From positions 3,348,001-3,412,000 of the forward strand of contig NZ_CP037933.1 of the NCBI RefSeq assembly GCF_004355225.1: a DNA stretch of 64,000 nucleotides. The letters are read 5' to 3'. Below are positions 33,389 to 41,776 of this stretch, piece by piece. The notes beneath the pieces were generated by a model. The model searched no databases, was not told where the DNA came from, and worked only from the letters and a program-made list of their open reading frames with translations. The number at the start of each line of letters is the position of its first letter. Within the stretch, counting starts at the first letter, position 1. Made by a program: the position numbers and the translations under genes. Source of the DNA: Flavobacterium nackdongense. GTDB taxonomy: Bacteria; Bacteroidota; Bacteroidia; Flavobacteriales; Flavobacteriaceae.

Positions 33389-36300
33389 TTAAAAAGTAGT
33401 GTTGATGGTAAAACCAAAAGTACGCGTTGATGGATATTGTGCATCTCCGATAAATCCAATACCATTTCTTGAAGTATTGGCTACAGTTCCAGCGGGATTT
33501 TTAGCCGCAGATGATGTTGAATTATTGTACTGACTTGAAACCTCTGAATCAGCATATCCTCGGTTGCCATCAGCAAGAATAATAAATGGGTTTCTTGCAT
33601 TTACACTGAATTTCAATGATTCAATTCCGGTTCTATCCAACGCTTTTTTAGACAAAGAATAACTTAGGGAAATCTCTCTTACTTTAAATTGGGTTGCGTC
33701 AATTAGGTTGAACGAACCTAAATTTGAAGCTTGTCCAAAATAAGCCTGAGTTCTGTTTGCTGCTCCTGTTAAAGTGTTGAAACCTCCTGTAAGTACACTT
33801 GTGTTAGGGATATAGTCACCTACAGTTGCAGTTGCAGGATTGTCTATTACTGAACCTGGATAAAGGAAACCTACATTTCTATCGAAATCAGCTGATTCCA
33901 CTAAATGCCCGTTCCAAGTAAGGTTGTATTTGGTTTGAGATATAAAATAACCTCCACTTCTGTAATCTAAAGTGAATGATAAACCAAATCCTTTGTATTC
34001 AAAATTATTAGTTAATCCTAATACGTAATCGGGTTGTACTTTACCTAAATTTTTAAAAGTAGCTGATGGAGTTGGTCGTCCTTGCGAGTCAACAATTACA
34101 TTGCCATTATCATCTCTAGTCCAATCAGTACCTGTAATGTATGGGAATGATTTTCCTTCTACTGCAGATATATCCGCTACAATCTGAGAATTCCCTGCAT
34201 CGGTCAGTACTACTTTTGTAGATTCTCCGGCATCTATTACTTTAGTGTCAGCATGTGATAAACCAATATGACCGTTCCATTTGAAAGTAGGAGTGTTGAA
34301 GGCTCTGAAACCTAAATCAATTTCATATCCTTTTCCTTCCAATTCTCCTGAGTTGGTTTTTTTACCTACTAAACCAGTAGTTGTACTTAGTGAAGCTTGG
34401 GTAATCAAGTCTGTTGTTTTGGTCATATAACCTGCAACATCAAGAGTTAAAGCATCGTTAAAGAAACCAAAATTAATACCGCCTTCATAAGTAGTGTAAG
34501 TTTCAGGTTTAATGTTTGGATCAGTAATCGTAGTTTGGTTGTTATAAGAGTTACCAGAATTCATTGGAAACCCAGTAGCGTAGTTTGCTGTATTTAGAAT
34601 TTCATAAGCACTTACAGGGTCAAGTGATCCGACTACAGTGTAATTGGCATAGAATTTTAGATTACTTAAAGTTTTTTGATCTCTAAGGCCATCAAATGCT
34701 TTTGTAGCTACGAAAGATAAACCTGCTGATGGGTAGAAGTAGTATTGATTGCCTTTTGCAGCCACACTATTTCCTTCATATCGACCCGTTAAGTTTAAGA
34801 ATAAATAATCTTTGTAATTTAAATCGACGTTTCCAAAAGTAGCTGTTATCCTGCTGTCAAAAGTTCCGTTTTGAAGTGATGAAGGGTTAGCTGGTTTTAA
34901 CACATTGGCAATGTTATACAATCCAGGGATATCTAAATTGGTTCCACCTTGCGAAACTCTTTTAGATGCATTGTACTGCATATTTTGTCCTATGTTAAAT
35001 TTCAATCCGATATTTTCTGATAATTCGTAATTAAAATTGGCCATTAAATCACCGTAGTAATAGGTTCCTGAAAAGGCAGATTGGTAAAATTCTGATCCAG
35101 TCGAAAAATCGGAATCTGCTGTTGCTGGAGCTTGTCCTGCATTTGAATAAGCGATTTGATTATTGTTTCTTAATTGAACTGATCCATTGTAGGATAAGTT
35201 AATATGCTTATTGATTTCGTAAGCGGCATTAATACCAAAATTGATGAAATTTTTTGTCTCATTAAGTCTATTGTTGTCTTTTACCCAGAAAGGATTTTGG
35301 TAATAACCGTTCCATCCGTATAGACCTCTGTTTTTAAATTCTCCAATTGGAATACTTGATGCTGCTTGTAAAAGGTTGGTTAACAAGGTGTAGTCAGCAC
35401 GTGAAGATTGTGCATTTACGTTCGCTTGTTTGGTGTTTAGATTGGTATAAGTCATATTACCACCCAAAGTCAATTTGTTTAATTTTTTTTGTGCAGTTAA
35501 AACGAAATTGTTTCTGCTTAAGTGATCTCCATCTACAACGAATTCGCGAGTTACATTGCCTAAATTAAAATTAACAAATGAATCAGCACCCCCAACATTG
35601 ATGTTTAAGTTATTTTGATAAATAGTACCTGGTTGATAAAAATCTTTGATATTATCGCTTCCTTTTGTAGAGTATGTAGTCTCAACATCTCCTTGTGGGC
35701 TACCTGGAATACCAACTGTATATGGTGCACCATCTAATAATTCACCCCAGCCACCATTTTCTTGAGGATCACGAGATCCGTACCAACCTTGGCCGTATTT
35801 TGTTTGTCTTTCAGGAATAAAACTGATGTTTTCGGTGTCGATACCAGAAGTGAAAGTAACAATCATTTGTTCTGCTTTAGCACCTTTTTTAGTTTGTACC
35901 AAAACAACCCCTTGTTTACCTTGAGAACCATAAAGTGCGGCTCCTTGCGCACCTTTCAATACAGTTACACTTTCGATGATTTCAGCTGGTAGAGTAGCAA
36001 GTACATCTGCTGTCGAAATTACGTTGTCAATAACAACAAGAGCCTCAGTGTTACCGGTAAAAGATAACATAGAACGAACTCTAATAGAGTTTTGTCCACT
36101 AACGCCGTTTGTTGTAGCGTTTATCGTTAAACCAGAAACTTTACCTTGTAAAGATCTAACTGGATCTGGATTGTACGCTGCAGTTAATTCTTGGTTATTG
36201 ATTGAGGCATAAGAAGAAGTTACTGCTGCTTTCTTTTTCTTAATACCTACAGCGCCCGAAACCACAACTTCTTCAAGAACTTGTGAATCGTCCTGCATTT

Positions 36301-36577
36301 TGATATTTATTTTAGCAGAAGTAGCTGCTACTTGTTGGGTTTTCATTCCAACAAAAGTAAATATCAAGGTTTGACTTGATGTTGCTTTGATAGAGTATTT
36401 TCCATCAAAATCGGTTTGGGCTCCAGACTTAGTTCCTTTAACTAATACACTCACGCCTGGTAACGGCATTCCTGTATTGTCAGAAACAACACCTGAAACA
36501 ACTCTTTCTTGCGCAAAGGTAATTTGCGCCACAAGTACTAATAATAGCACTAGGATTCCATTGAACTTTAGTTTCAT
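33389..36577 (-). CDS. SusC/RagA-family TonB-dependent transporter
   Basis: A 1062-residue outer-membrane transporter. In order: signal peptide (1-22); a CarboxypepD_reg-like domain (about 24-98, VVSGVVSDNTGMPLPGVSV to INIKMQDD); a TonB-box-like segment (LEEVVVSGA); the plug domain (about 120-230, with LVVIDNVISTADV and SVTVLKGAQGAALYGSQG); and a long beta-barrel ending FGFTINTTF. There is no STN signalling domain, so it is not expected to signal to an anti-sigma factor. It pairs with the SusD gene downstream. The plug departs from the usual YGT(Q/S)KK signature: GAVGIKKKKAAVTSS replaces it. Confidence 0.95.
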   Translation of the reverse strand: MKLKFNGILVLLLVLVAQITFAQERVVSGVVSDNTGMPLPGVSVLVKGTKSGAQTDFDGKYSIKATSSQTLIFTFVGMKTQQVAATSAKINIKMQDDSQVLEEVVVSGAVGIKKKKAAVTSSYASINNQELTAAYNPDPVRSLQGKVSGLTINATTNGVSGQNSIRVRSMLSFTGNTEALVVIDNVISTADVLATLPAEIIESVTVLKGAQGAALYGSQGKQGVVLVQTKKGAKAEQMIVTFTSGIDTENISFIPERQTKYGQGWYGSRDPQENGGWGELLDGAPYTVGIPGSPQGDVETTYSTKGSDNIKDFYQPGTIYQNNLNINVGGADSFVNFNLGNVTREFVVDGDHLSRNNFVLTAQKKLNKLTLGGNMTYTNLNTKQANVNAQSSRADYTLLTNLLQAASSIPIGEFKNRGLYGWNGYYQNPFWVKDNNRLNETKNFINFGINAAYEINKHINLSYNGSVQLRNNNQIAYSNAGQAPATADSDFSTGSEFYQSAFSGTYYYGDLMANFNYELSENIGLKFNIGQNMQYNASKRVSQGGTNLDIPGLYNIANVLKPANPSSLQNGTFDSRITATFGNVDLNYKDYLFLNLTGRYEGNSVAAKGNQYYFYPSAGLSFVATKAFDGLRDQKTLSNLKFYANYTVVGSLDPVSAYEILNTANYATGFPMNSGNSYNNQTTITDPNIKPETYTTYEGGINFGFFNDALTLDVAGYMTKTTDLITQASLSTTTGLVGKKTNSGELEGKGYEIDLGFRAFNTPTFKWNGHIGLSHADTKVIDAGESTKVVLTDAGNSQIVADISAVEGKSFPYITGTDWTRDDNGNVIVDSQGRPTPSATFKNLGKVQPDYVLGLTNNFEYKGFGLSFTLDYRSGGYFISQTKYNLTWNGHLVESADFDRNVGFLYPGSVIDNPATATVGDYIPNTSVLTGGFNTLTGAANRTQAYFGQASNLGSFNLIDATQFKVREISLSYSLSKKALDRTGIESLKFSVNARNPFIILADGNRGYADSEVSSQYNNSTSSAAKNPAGTVANTSRNGIGFIGDAQYPSTRTFGFTINTTF

Positions 36578-36690
36578 TTTTTAAAATTTTGAATTAGTGC
36601 GACAAACTTCTTAATAATTTGTTAACATTCCTAACATATTTAACCTTTTTTTATGCTTGCATATCAATTTTAACGTTTTAACAATAATTT
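36578..36690 (-). promoter_or_regulatory. Leader of the first SusCD operon
   Basis: The sequence upstream of this susC-like gene is clearly homologous to that upstream of the second (41558-41660). Shared words include TTTGTTAACATTCC, AATTAGT and TTTAACGTTT. On the minus strand a conserved core reads TGTTAACAAATTAT then AAGA and GTTTG. The true promoter is not certain. The remaining gap to 36868 is AT-rich without other features. Confidence 0.55.
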
Positions 36691-36867
36691 TGACTATTGT
36701 TATAAATTATGTTTTTATTTATTTATTTTTATATCATATCAGTATCGGACAATTTCAAAAGTATTTTTGTGCATTAAAAGCAGTTGTAGTTCTTATTGGA
36801 GCATTTGTTTTATTTTTAGAATCTATATTTTTTTGTTTTTGGATTTTGCGGTGACAAGTGCTAAATT

Positions 36868-36903
36868 AAAAAGCCGCCTCAAATTATTTTTTGAGACGGC
36901 TTT
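36868..36903 (-). terminator. Terminator of the second SusCD operon
   Basis: AAAGCCG (36870-36876) pairs with CGGCTTT (36897-36903), and CTCAAA (36878-36883) with TTTGAG (36890-36895), with one mismatch between. A T run follows on the minus strand. It lies 21 bases after the SusD stop codon and is nearly the same sequence as the terminator at 41707. Confidence 0.85.
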
Positions 36904-36923
36904 ATTATCCTATTGGTATATTT

Positions 36924-38396
36924 TTAAATCGGGTTTTGTTCAATCGCAGGATTCAAATTTATTTCCGAAATGGGCAGTAACAGTTGCCATCTTTTATCAT
37001 CGGCGGGTACTGTCATAACTCCTCCTGTGATGGTAGTGTTATGCTGAGCGCCTGTTCTATCTAATGGTGAGTTGGTTCTCTTTAAATCAAAAAATCTAAA
37101 TCCTTCTCCCCAAAGTTCAATTCTTCTTTGAATATAAATATCACTTAGCAATGCAGCTCCGGTTTTAGTTGATAGGACGTACGAAGGATCTCTTTTGCTA
37201 ACCAAATCAAACAAAACTTTGGCGGCATCTGCAGCGCCTAAATTTGCTTTTGCTTCTGCCTCGATTAAAAACATTTCTGCTGCACGCATGTAGGGAACAT
37301 CACATCTACTATCACCAGTACTCACTGCGAGAAATTTTTGACTGGTAAAGGGGAATCTTTGCGCCGTAGATACAAGTGTGATATTAGGGTGCTGTCCTGT
37401 TCTACTAAAAATAGTTGAGCGCACGTCTGTGGTAGGGATTAAATTATATAATTTGCTGTTTATTGCTTTTGGACAGCTTCGGATTACCGTAGAACTAAAA
37501 TTTCTAGACATATAAGCTCCAAAATTTGCAAATGATTCAGTTTGTAAGTCGTTTACAAAACTTCCCCACATCCATTCTTGGTTTGCATAGTTGTTGAATC
37601 CCGATCCATATTCAGCAATAGTCATTAGATTTTTACCAGCTCTAGCTTTGCTAGCAAAATCTGCCGCAACTGCCCATTTGCCTTGCACTAATGCAACACG
37701 CGCTTTTAAACCTTGGGCAACTCTTAAATCTAAATGTGAATTGTTTGGTTTGGTATAACCTGTTAGCAATACCATAGCCTCATCAAGATCTTTGTTGATT
37801 TGAGTATAAACTTCTTCTACAGTTGATCTATTTATTAGTTCTGTGTTTACAGTAAGAACGATAGGTACGCCCAGTTGAGAGTTTGTTGTTCCGTTTACGT
37901 ATCGTTTTCCGTATAGTTGCACTAGTTGAAAATGGCAAAAAGCACGATACACAAGCGCCTGTCCTTTAACAATTTTTTTTGTAGCAAGCGAACCTGTTGC
38001 TGCGTCAACTGAGTTGATAATTGTGTTAGCATTTCTATTTATTTGGTAGAAAGTTCTATAAGGAAATCTTACATCTTGACCATTTTGATTGGTATTACTT
38101 TGCCAATTATAAAACCCTAAAAACCAACCATTGGTTACAGGATATACTATATCTTCTCCTGCTATATCCACCGCTTGCATTACACCAGCAATACCCGTTT
38201 CACTTTGCTGTTCGTATCTTATATATAAGGATCTGTGTATACCGTTCAATAGGGTATATAAATTATCTGCAGTTGCCGTAGCGTCTGATTGACCAACAAA
38301 CTCAGTTGGTTTTTTGTCTAAAAAGTCTTCAGAACAAGCGCCTAATACCAACGAAAGTATCATCAGTACTATGTATTTTTTGTTAATAATTTTCAT
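36924..38396 (-). CDS. SusD/RagB-family lipoprotein
   Basis: A 490-residue outer-membrane lipoprotein of the canonical SusD type. The signal peptide ends LVLGAC with Cys21 lipidated, then SEDFLDKKPTEFV. TPR-like segments follow, for example GQALVYRAFCHFQLVQLYG and PYMRAAEMFLIEAEAKANLG. The C-terminal RagB/SusD domain has IQRRIELWGEGFRFFDLKR and ends LPISEINLNPAIEQNPI. It differs strongly from the neighbouring SusD, so the two SusCD systems probably take different substrates. It lies 12 bases after its SusC partner. Confidence 0.95.
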   Translation of the reverse strand: MKIINKKYIVLMILSLVLGACSEDFLDKKPTEFVGQSDATATADNLYTLLNGIHRSLYIRYEQQSETGIAGVMQAVDIAGEDIVYPVTNGWFLGFYNWQSNTNQNGQDVRFPYRTFYQINRNANTIINSVDAATGSLATKKIVKGQALVYRAFCHFQLVQLYGKRYVNGTTNSQLGVPIVLTVNTELINRSTVEEVYTQINKDLDEAMVLLTGYTKPNNSHLDLRVAQGLKARVALVQGKWAVAADFASKARAGKNLMTIAEYGSGFNNYANQEWMWGSFVNDLQTESFANFGAYMSRNFSSTVIRSCPKAINSKLYNLIPTTDVRSTIFSRTGQHPNITLVSTAQRFPFTSQKFLAVSTGDSRCDVPYMRAAEMFLIEAEAKANLGAADAAKVLFDLVSKRDPSYVLSTKTGAALLSDIYIQRRIELWGEGFRFFDLKRTNSPLDRTGAQHNTTITGGVMTVPADDKRWQLLLPISEINLNPAIEQNPI

Positions 38397-38407
38397 GATA
38401 TTAAATA

Positions 38408-41400
38408 TTAAAAGTTAAAATTAACACCCATTGTAATAATTCTAGCTGGAGAAAATCTATTTTGGGTTGTTCCATTAAAATTTTGAGTTGGATCGGTTCC
38501 AACTTTTGAAGTGAACAGGACCAAATTTTCACCATTCACAAAAACTCTCGCAGCTTCTAGGCCTATTTTTGAAACGAAATCACTTGGTAAATTGTAAGAC
38601 ATATTTACTTGTCTAAATGATAAGTAGTCAGAATTTAACAACCATCTGTCAGAAGCGGCAGAAGACTGTACGTTTCTGTTTACGTCTAACCTTGGTACAT
38701 CAGTAATGTCCCCAGGTTTTTGCCATCTATTTAAAATGTCTGTGCTTAACGCGGAACCATATTGATTCCCGGTGTGCATTAAGGCTGCATAATTACTGTC
38801 ATACATTTTACCGCCGATCTGATAGGTAAATAGGACGTCTAATTGAAAACCTTTGTATTTGAATGTATTTGTAAAACTACCAAACAAATCTGGTAAAGAA
38901 TCATCCACATAGTGAAATAGTGCTTTGTTTTGATCTGTTGTAACATCAGTGCCATTAACAACTCTAACTGTAGTATCAACTACTCCAGCAGCAGGTTTGA
39001 ATTTAGGGTCAAGTGTATAGAGCGCAAATCCATCTGCTGGATCTACACCGTACCAATCTCTCAACCAATAGTCATAAATTGAGCTGCCCACAGTATATTT
39101 TTTAGTGCCTGTAATAATTTCTTTTTGTGGCAAAGAAGTTATCTCGTTATGAATAGTTGACGCATTAATATTTAAATTCCAAGAAAAATCTTTACTTTTT
39201 AATATCATTGCGTCAAGTGAAATTTCAATACCGTCATTAAACATCGAGCCCACATTTTCTACTCTAGAATCTAGTCCCGCAGTAAGGGGGTTTGGAACAT
39301 CAAAAATTAATCCGTCAGTGGTTCTTTTGTAATATTCAACAACTCCGCGAAGTCTATTGTTGAATAATCCAAATTCTACAGCAATATCTGATTGAGTGTT
39401 TTTTTCCCATTGCAGTTCAGGTGCACCTTGTCCATTGGCACGTATGCCGCCTTCACCGCCGTTAGATGAGTTTAAGGTGTACGTAGGGCTACTTACGTAA
39501 AAACTAAGCCCTGCATTACTAGTGTGAGAATCATTTCCTACTTCACCCATTGATCCTCTGATTTTTAAATCATTAAGCCACGAACTGTCAGCAAGGAAAT
39601 TTTCTTTCGCGACATTCCAAGCAAGTCCTACAGACCAAAAATCTCCCCACTGGTAATCTTTTGCAAATTTTGAAGATCCATCTCTTCTGTATGATCCAGA
39701 AACGATGTATTTCTCTTTATAATCGTATCCTAAACGAGAAAAGTATGATTCCGTAGCATAATTTCTTGTGTACGAGGTTAAATCACTAGTGGTAACAAAA
39801 TTTATAAACTCAGTATTGCCAGCGCTTATCTGTTTTCTTTTATCTCCACTTAAAAAATTTAATTCATAATCAAAACTTTCGTGACCCAATAATGCCGAAA
39901 AATTATGGTTATTAATAGATTTTGTATATTCTAAAATCTGATTGAAAGTCAATCCAGTTCGAATAAGATTATCTCTAGAAGAATATCCATCAGGTGCGCC
40001 GTCGCCAATAACTGGATTCCAATAAGTTACATTGTTGGTTTGATCTCTATCTATTGCTAAGTTGGTTTTGAAAGTAAAATCTTTTAAAAATTTAAATTCA
40101 AGATAGGTTCTCGCTCCAAGAGTCATTCCTGAATTGTCATCTATATTGTTTATAGTTTCATAAACGACATTTCTTCCGTTTGATGCTGATGCAGCTCGGA
40201 TATCGGAGTATACTGGGTTTCCAGCTCCGTCTAAAATTACGGCCCCAGTGGCATCGTGTTTTAGAACTGGATATATCGGCCCCATATATCGAATTGTTCT
40301 AAAAGGATTGTTGAAGCTATTGGTATTATCAACTCCATCGACAGCATTGCTTGACTCTGTTACAATTCCAGTCAAATTAATACCTGTTTTGAACCAGTCA
40401 TTAAGTTTTGTGTTAACATTTACTCTTGCAGTGCTCCTGGTATAGGAAGATCCGATAATATTTCCTTCTTGATTAAGATGACTTAATGAAGCGAAATAAT
40501 CTGTTTTTTCAGTTCTACCTTGATAAGAAAAATCAGCAGATCGTAGTACTCCCGCTCTGCTTATTTGTTTTTCCCAATCCAAGTCATTTGCATATAAAAG
40601 CTGTGCATTTGGATTTAATTTTCCATCTAAACCTACTATTGTGCCGTTGGGTACATTAAACGGGTTGTTGACTAAGAATACAGGAACCTGCGCAGAAGCA
40701 TAGGCATTAGCAGCAGCTAATTCGGCAGGGGTTGACATAGCTCTACTATTTCGTAGTGCTTCCCAAATTAATGGATAGTACTGAAAGGCGTCAACTCTTT
40801 CGTACTCTGGAATGGAGCGGGTAGAAAGTCCGGACGTGATATTCAATGTAAACTTATCTTTTTCAGTCTTGCCTCTTTTTGTGGTAATAATAATTACTCC
40901 ATTGGCAGCTTTCGAACCATATAATGAGGTGGAGGCTGCATCCTTCAGCACTGAAAGGCTTTCAACGTCAGCCGTATTTATTGTGTTGATATCTCCCGTA
41001 AACGGTACGCCGTCAACAATGTATAATGGAGTGTTAGAACCGCTAATAGAGCTAAATCCTCTAATTCGAATAGCGGGAGCGGAACCAGGTTGACCTGTGT
41101 TGCTCACAACTTGAACTCCTGAAACAGCTCCTTCGATACCAGATAAAACATTCGTTAGTGGTCGGTCTTCTAAAGCTTCTGCCTTAATTTTTGTGGCTGA
41201 ACCTGTGTAAGAAGATTTTTTTGAGGTTCCATAGGCTACAACAACTACTTCGTCAAGTGATTTTGACTCCGAGTCTAACCGAATATTTACGGAATTAGAC
41301 GTACTGACTTTCGCTGTTTTGTCATCCATTCCTACGAAGGAAAAAATTAAAACATCACCTACTTTTGCTTTGATCGCATATTTGCCATCGATGTCGGTTT

Positions 41401-41557
41401 GTACACCATTTTTTGTCCCTTTTACAATAACATTCGCTCCCGGAACAGGGCCAGTGTTATCCGAAACTACACCGGTGATTGTTCTCTCTTGAGCAAAAGA
41501 AAACTGTAAAAAAAACGCTATGACCAGCGTAAAAATCCATTTGTACTTTAGTTTCAT
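38408..41557 (-). CDS. SusC/RagA-family TonB-dependent transporter
   Basis: A 1049-residue outer-membrane transporter: signal peptide (1-25, ending FSFAQ), CarboxypepD_reg-like domain (ITGVVSDNTGPVPGANVIV), linker with VVVAYGTSKKSSYTGS, and plug with IRIRGFSSISGSNTPLYIVDGV. The plug continues SLSVLKDAASTSLYGSKAANGV, and the barrel ends ARIITMGVNFNF. These are textbook SusC signatures, unlike the first paralogue. The start at 41557 (MKLKYKW) is chosen because an upstream ATG at 41590 lies in the conserved leader and would spoil the signal peptide. No STN domain is present. Confidence 0.95.
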   Translation of the reverse strand: MKLKYKWIFTLVIAFFLQFSFAQERTITGVVSDNTGPVPGANVIVKGTKNGVQTDIDGKYAIKAKVGDVLIFSFVGMDDKTAKVSTSNSVNIRLDSESKSLDEVVVVAYGTSKKSSYTGSATKIKAEALEDRPLTNVLSGIEGAVSGVQVVSNTGQPGSAPAIRIRGFSSISGSNTPLYIVDGVPFTGDINTINTADVESLSVLKDAASTSLYGSKAANGVIIITTKRGKTEKDKFTLNITSGLSTRSIPEYERVDAFQYYPLIWEALRNSRAMSTPAELAAANAYASAQVPVFLVNNPFNVPNGTIVGLDGKLNPNAQLLYANDLDWEKQISRAGVLRSADFSYQGRTEKTDYFASLSHLNQEGNIIGSSYTRSTARVNVNTKLNDWFKTGINLTGIVTESSNAVDGVDNTNSFNNPFRTIRYMGPIYPVLKHDATGAVILDGAGNPVYSDIRAASASNGRNVVYETINNIDDNSGMTLGARTYLEFKFLKDFTFKTNLAIDRDQTNNVTYWNPVIGDGAPDGYSSRDNLIRTGLTFNQILEYTKSINNHNFSALLGHESFDYELNFLSGDKRKQISAGNTEFINFVTTSDLTSYTRNYATESYFSRLGYDYKEKYIVSGSYRRDGSSKFAKDYQWGDFWSVGLAWNVAKENFLADSSWLNDLKIRGSMGEVGNDSHTSNAGLSFYVSSPTYTLNSSNGGEGGIRANGQGAPELQWEKNTQSDIAVEFGLFNNRLRGVVEYYKRTTDGLIFDVPNPLTAGLDSRVENVGSMFNDGIEISLDAMILKSKDFSWNLNINASTIHNEITSLPQKEIITGTKKYTVGSSIYDYWLRDWYGVDPADGFALYTLDPKFKPAAGVVDTTVRVVNGTDVTTDQNKALFHYVDDSLPDLFGSFTNTFKYKGFQLDVLFTYQIGGKMYDSNYAALMHTGNQYGSALSTDILNRWQKPGDITDVPRLDVNRNVQSSAASDRWLLNSDYLSFRQVNMSYNLPSDFVSKIGLEAARVFVNGENLVLFTSKVGTDPTQNFNGTTQNRFSPARIITMGVNFNF

Positions 41558-41660
41558 TTTTAATTTTTTTTGAATTAGTTCGGCAAACATCTTGATAATT
41601 TGTTAACATTCCAAAAATATATAAACCTTTTTTATGTTTTAATGCAAAATTTAACGTTTA
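41558..41660 (-). promoter_or_regulatory. Leader of the second SusCD operon
   Basis: Homologous to 36578-36690 across about 100 bases. On the minus strand TATTTTTG (41619-41612) fits TAnnTTTG and would give a leader of about 50 bases, but this box is not conserved in the other copy. Confidence 0.5.
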
Positions 41661-41706
41661 TCATAAAAAATGTTTATGGATAAAATAATTACTTTTTATG
41701 CATAAT

Positions 41707-41748
41707 AAAAAAAGCCCCCTCAAATTATATGTCTTGAGACGGCTTTTT
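41707..41748 (-). terminator. Terminator of the Omp85-family gene
   Basis: AAAAAGCC (41709-41716) pairs with GGCTTTTT (41741-41748), and CTCAA (41719-41723) with TTGAG (41734-41738). A T run follows on the minus strand. It shares the words CTCAAATTAT and TTGAGACGGCTTT with the terminator at 36868-36903. Confidence 0.82.
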
Positions 41749-41776
41749 AGATAGAAATGTCTTTTAGCTAGATTTT

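Noticed and set aside
31808-41557. Polysaccharide utilisation locus
   Set aside because: Two SusCD pairs are present, but there is no glycoside hydrolase, lyase, esterase, sulfatase or hybrid sensor within the window, so a polysaccharide substrate cannot be claimed.
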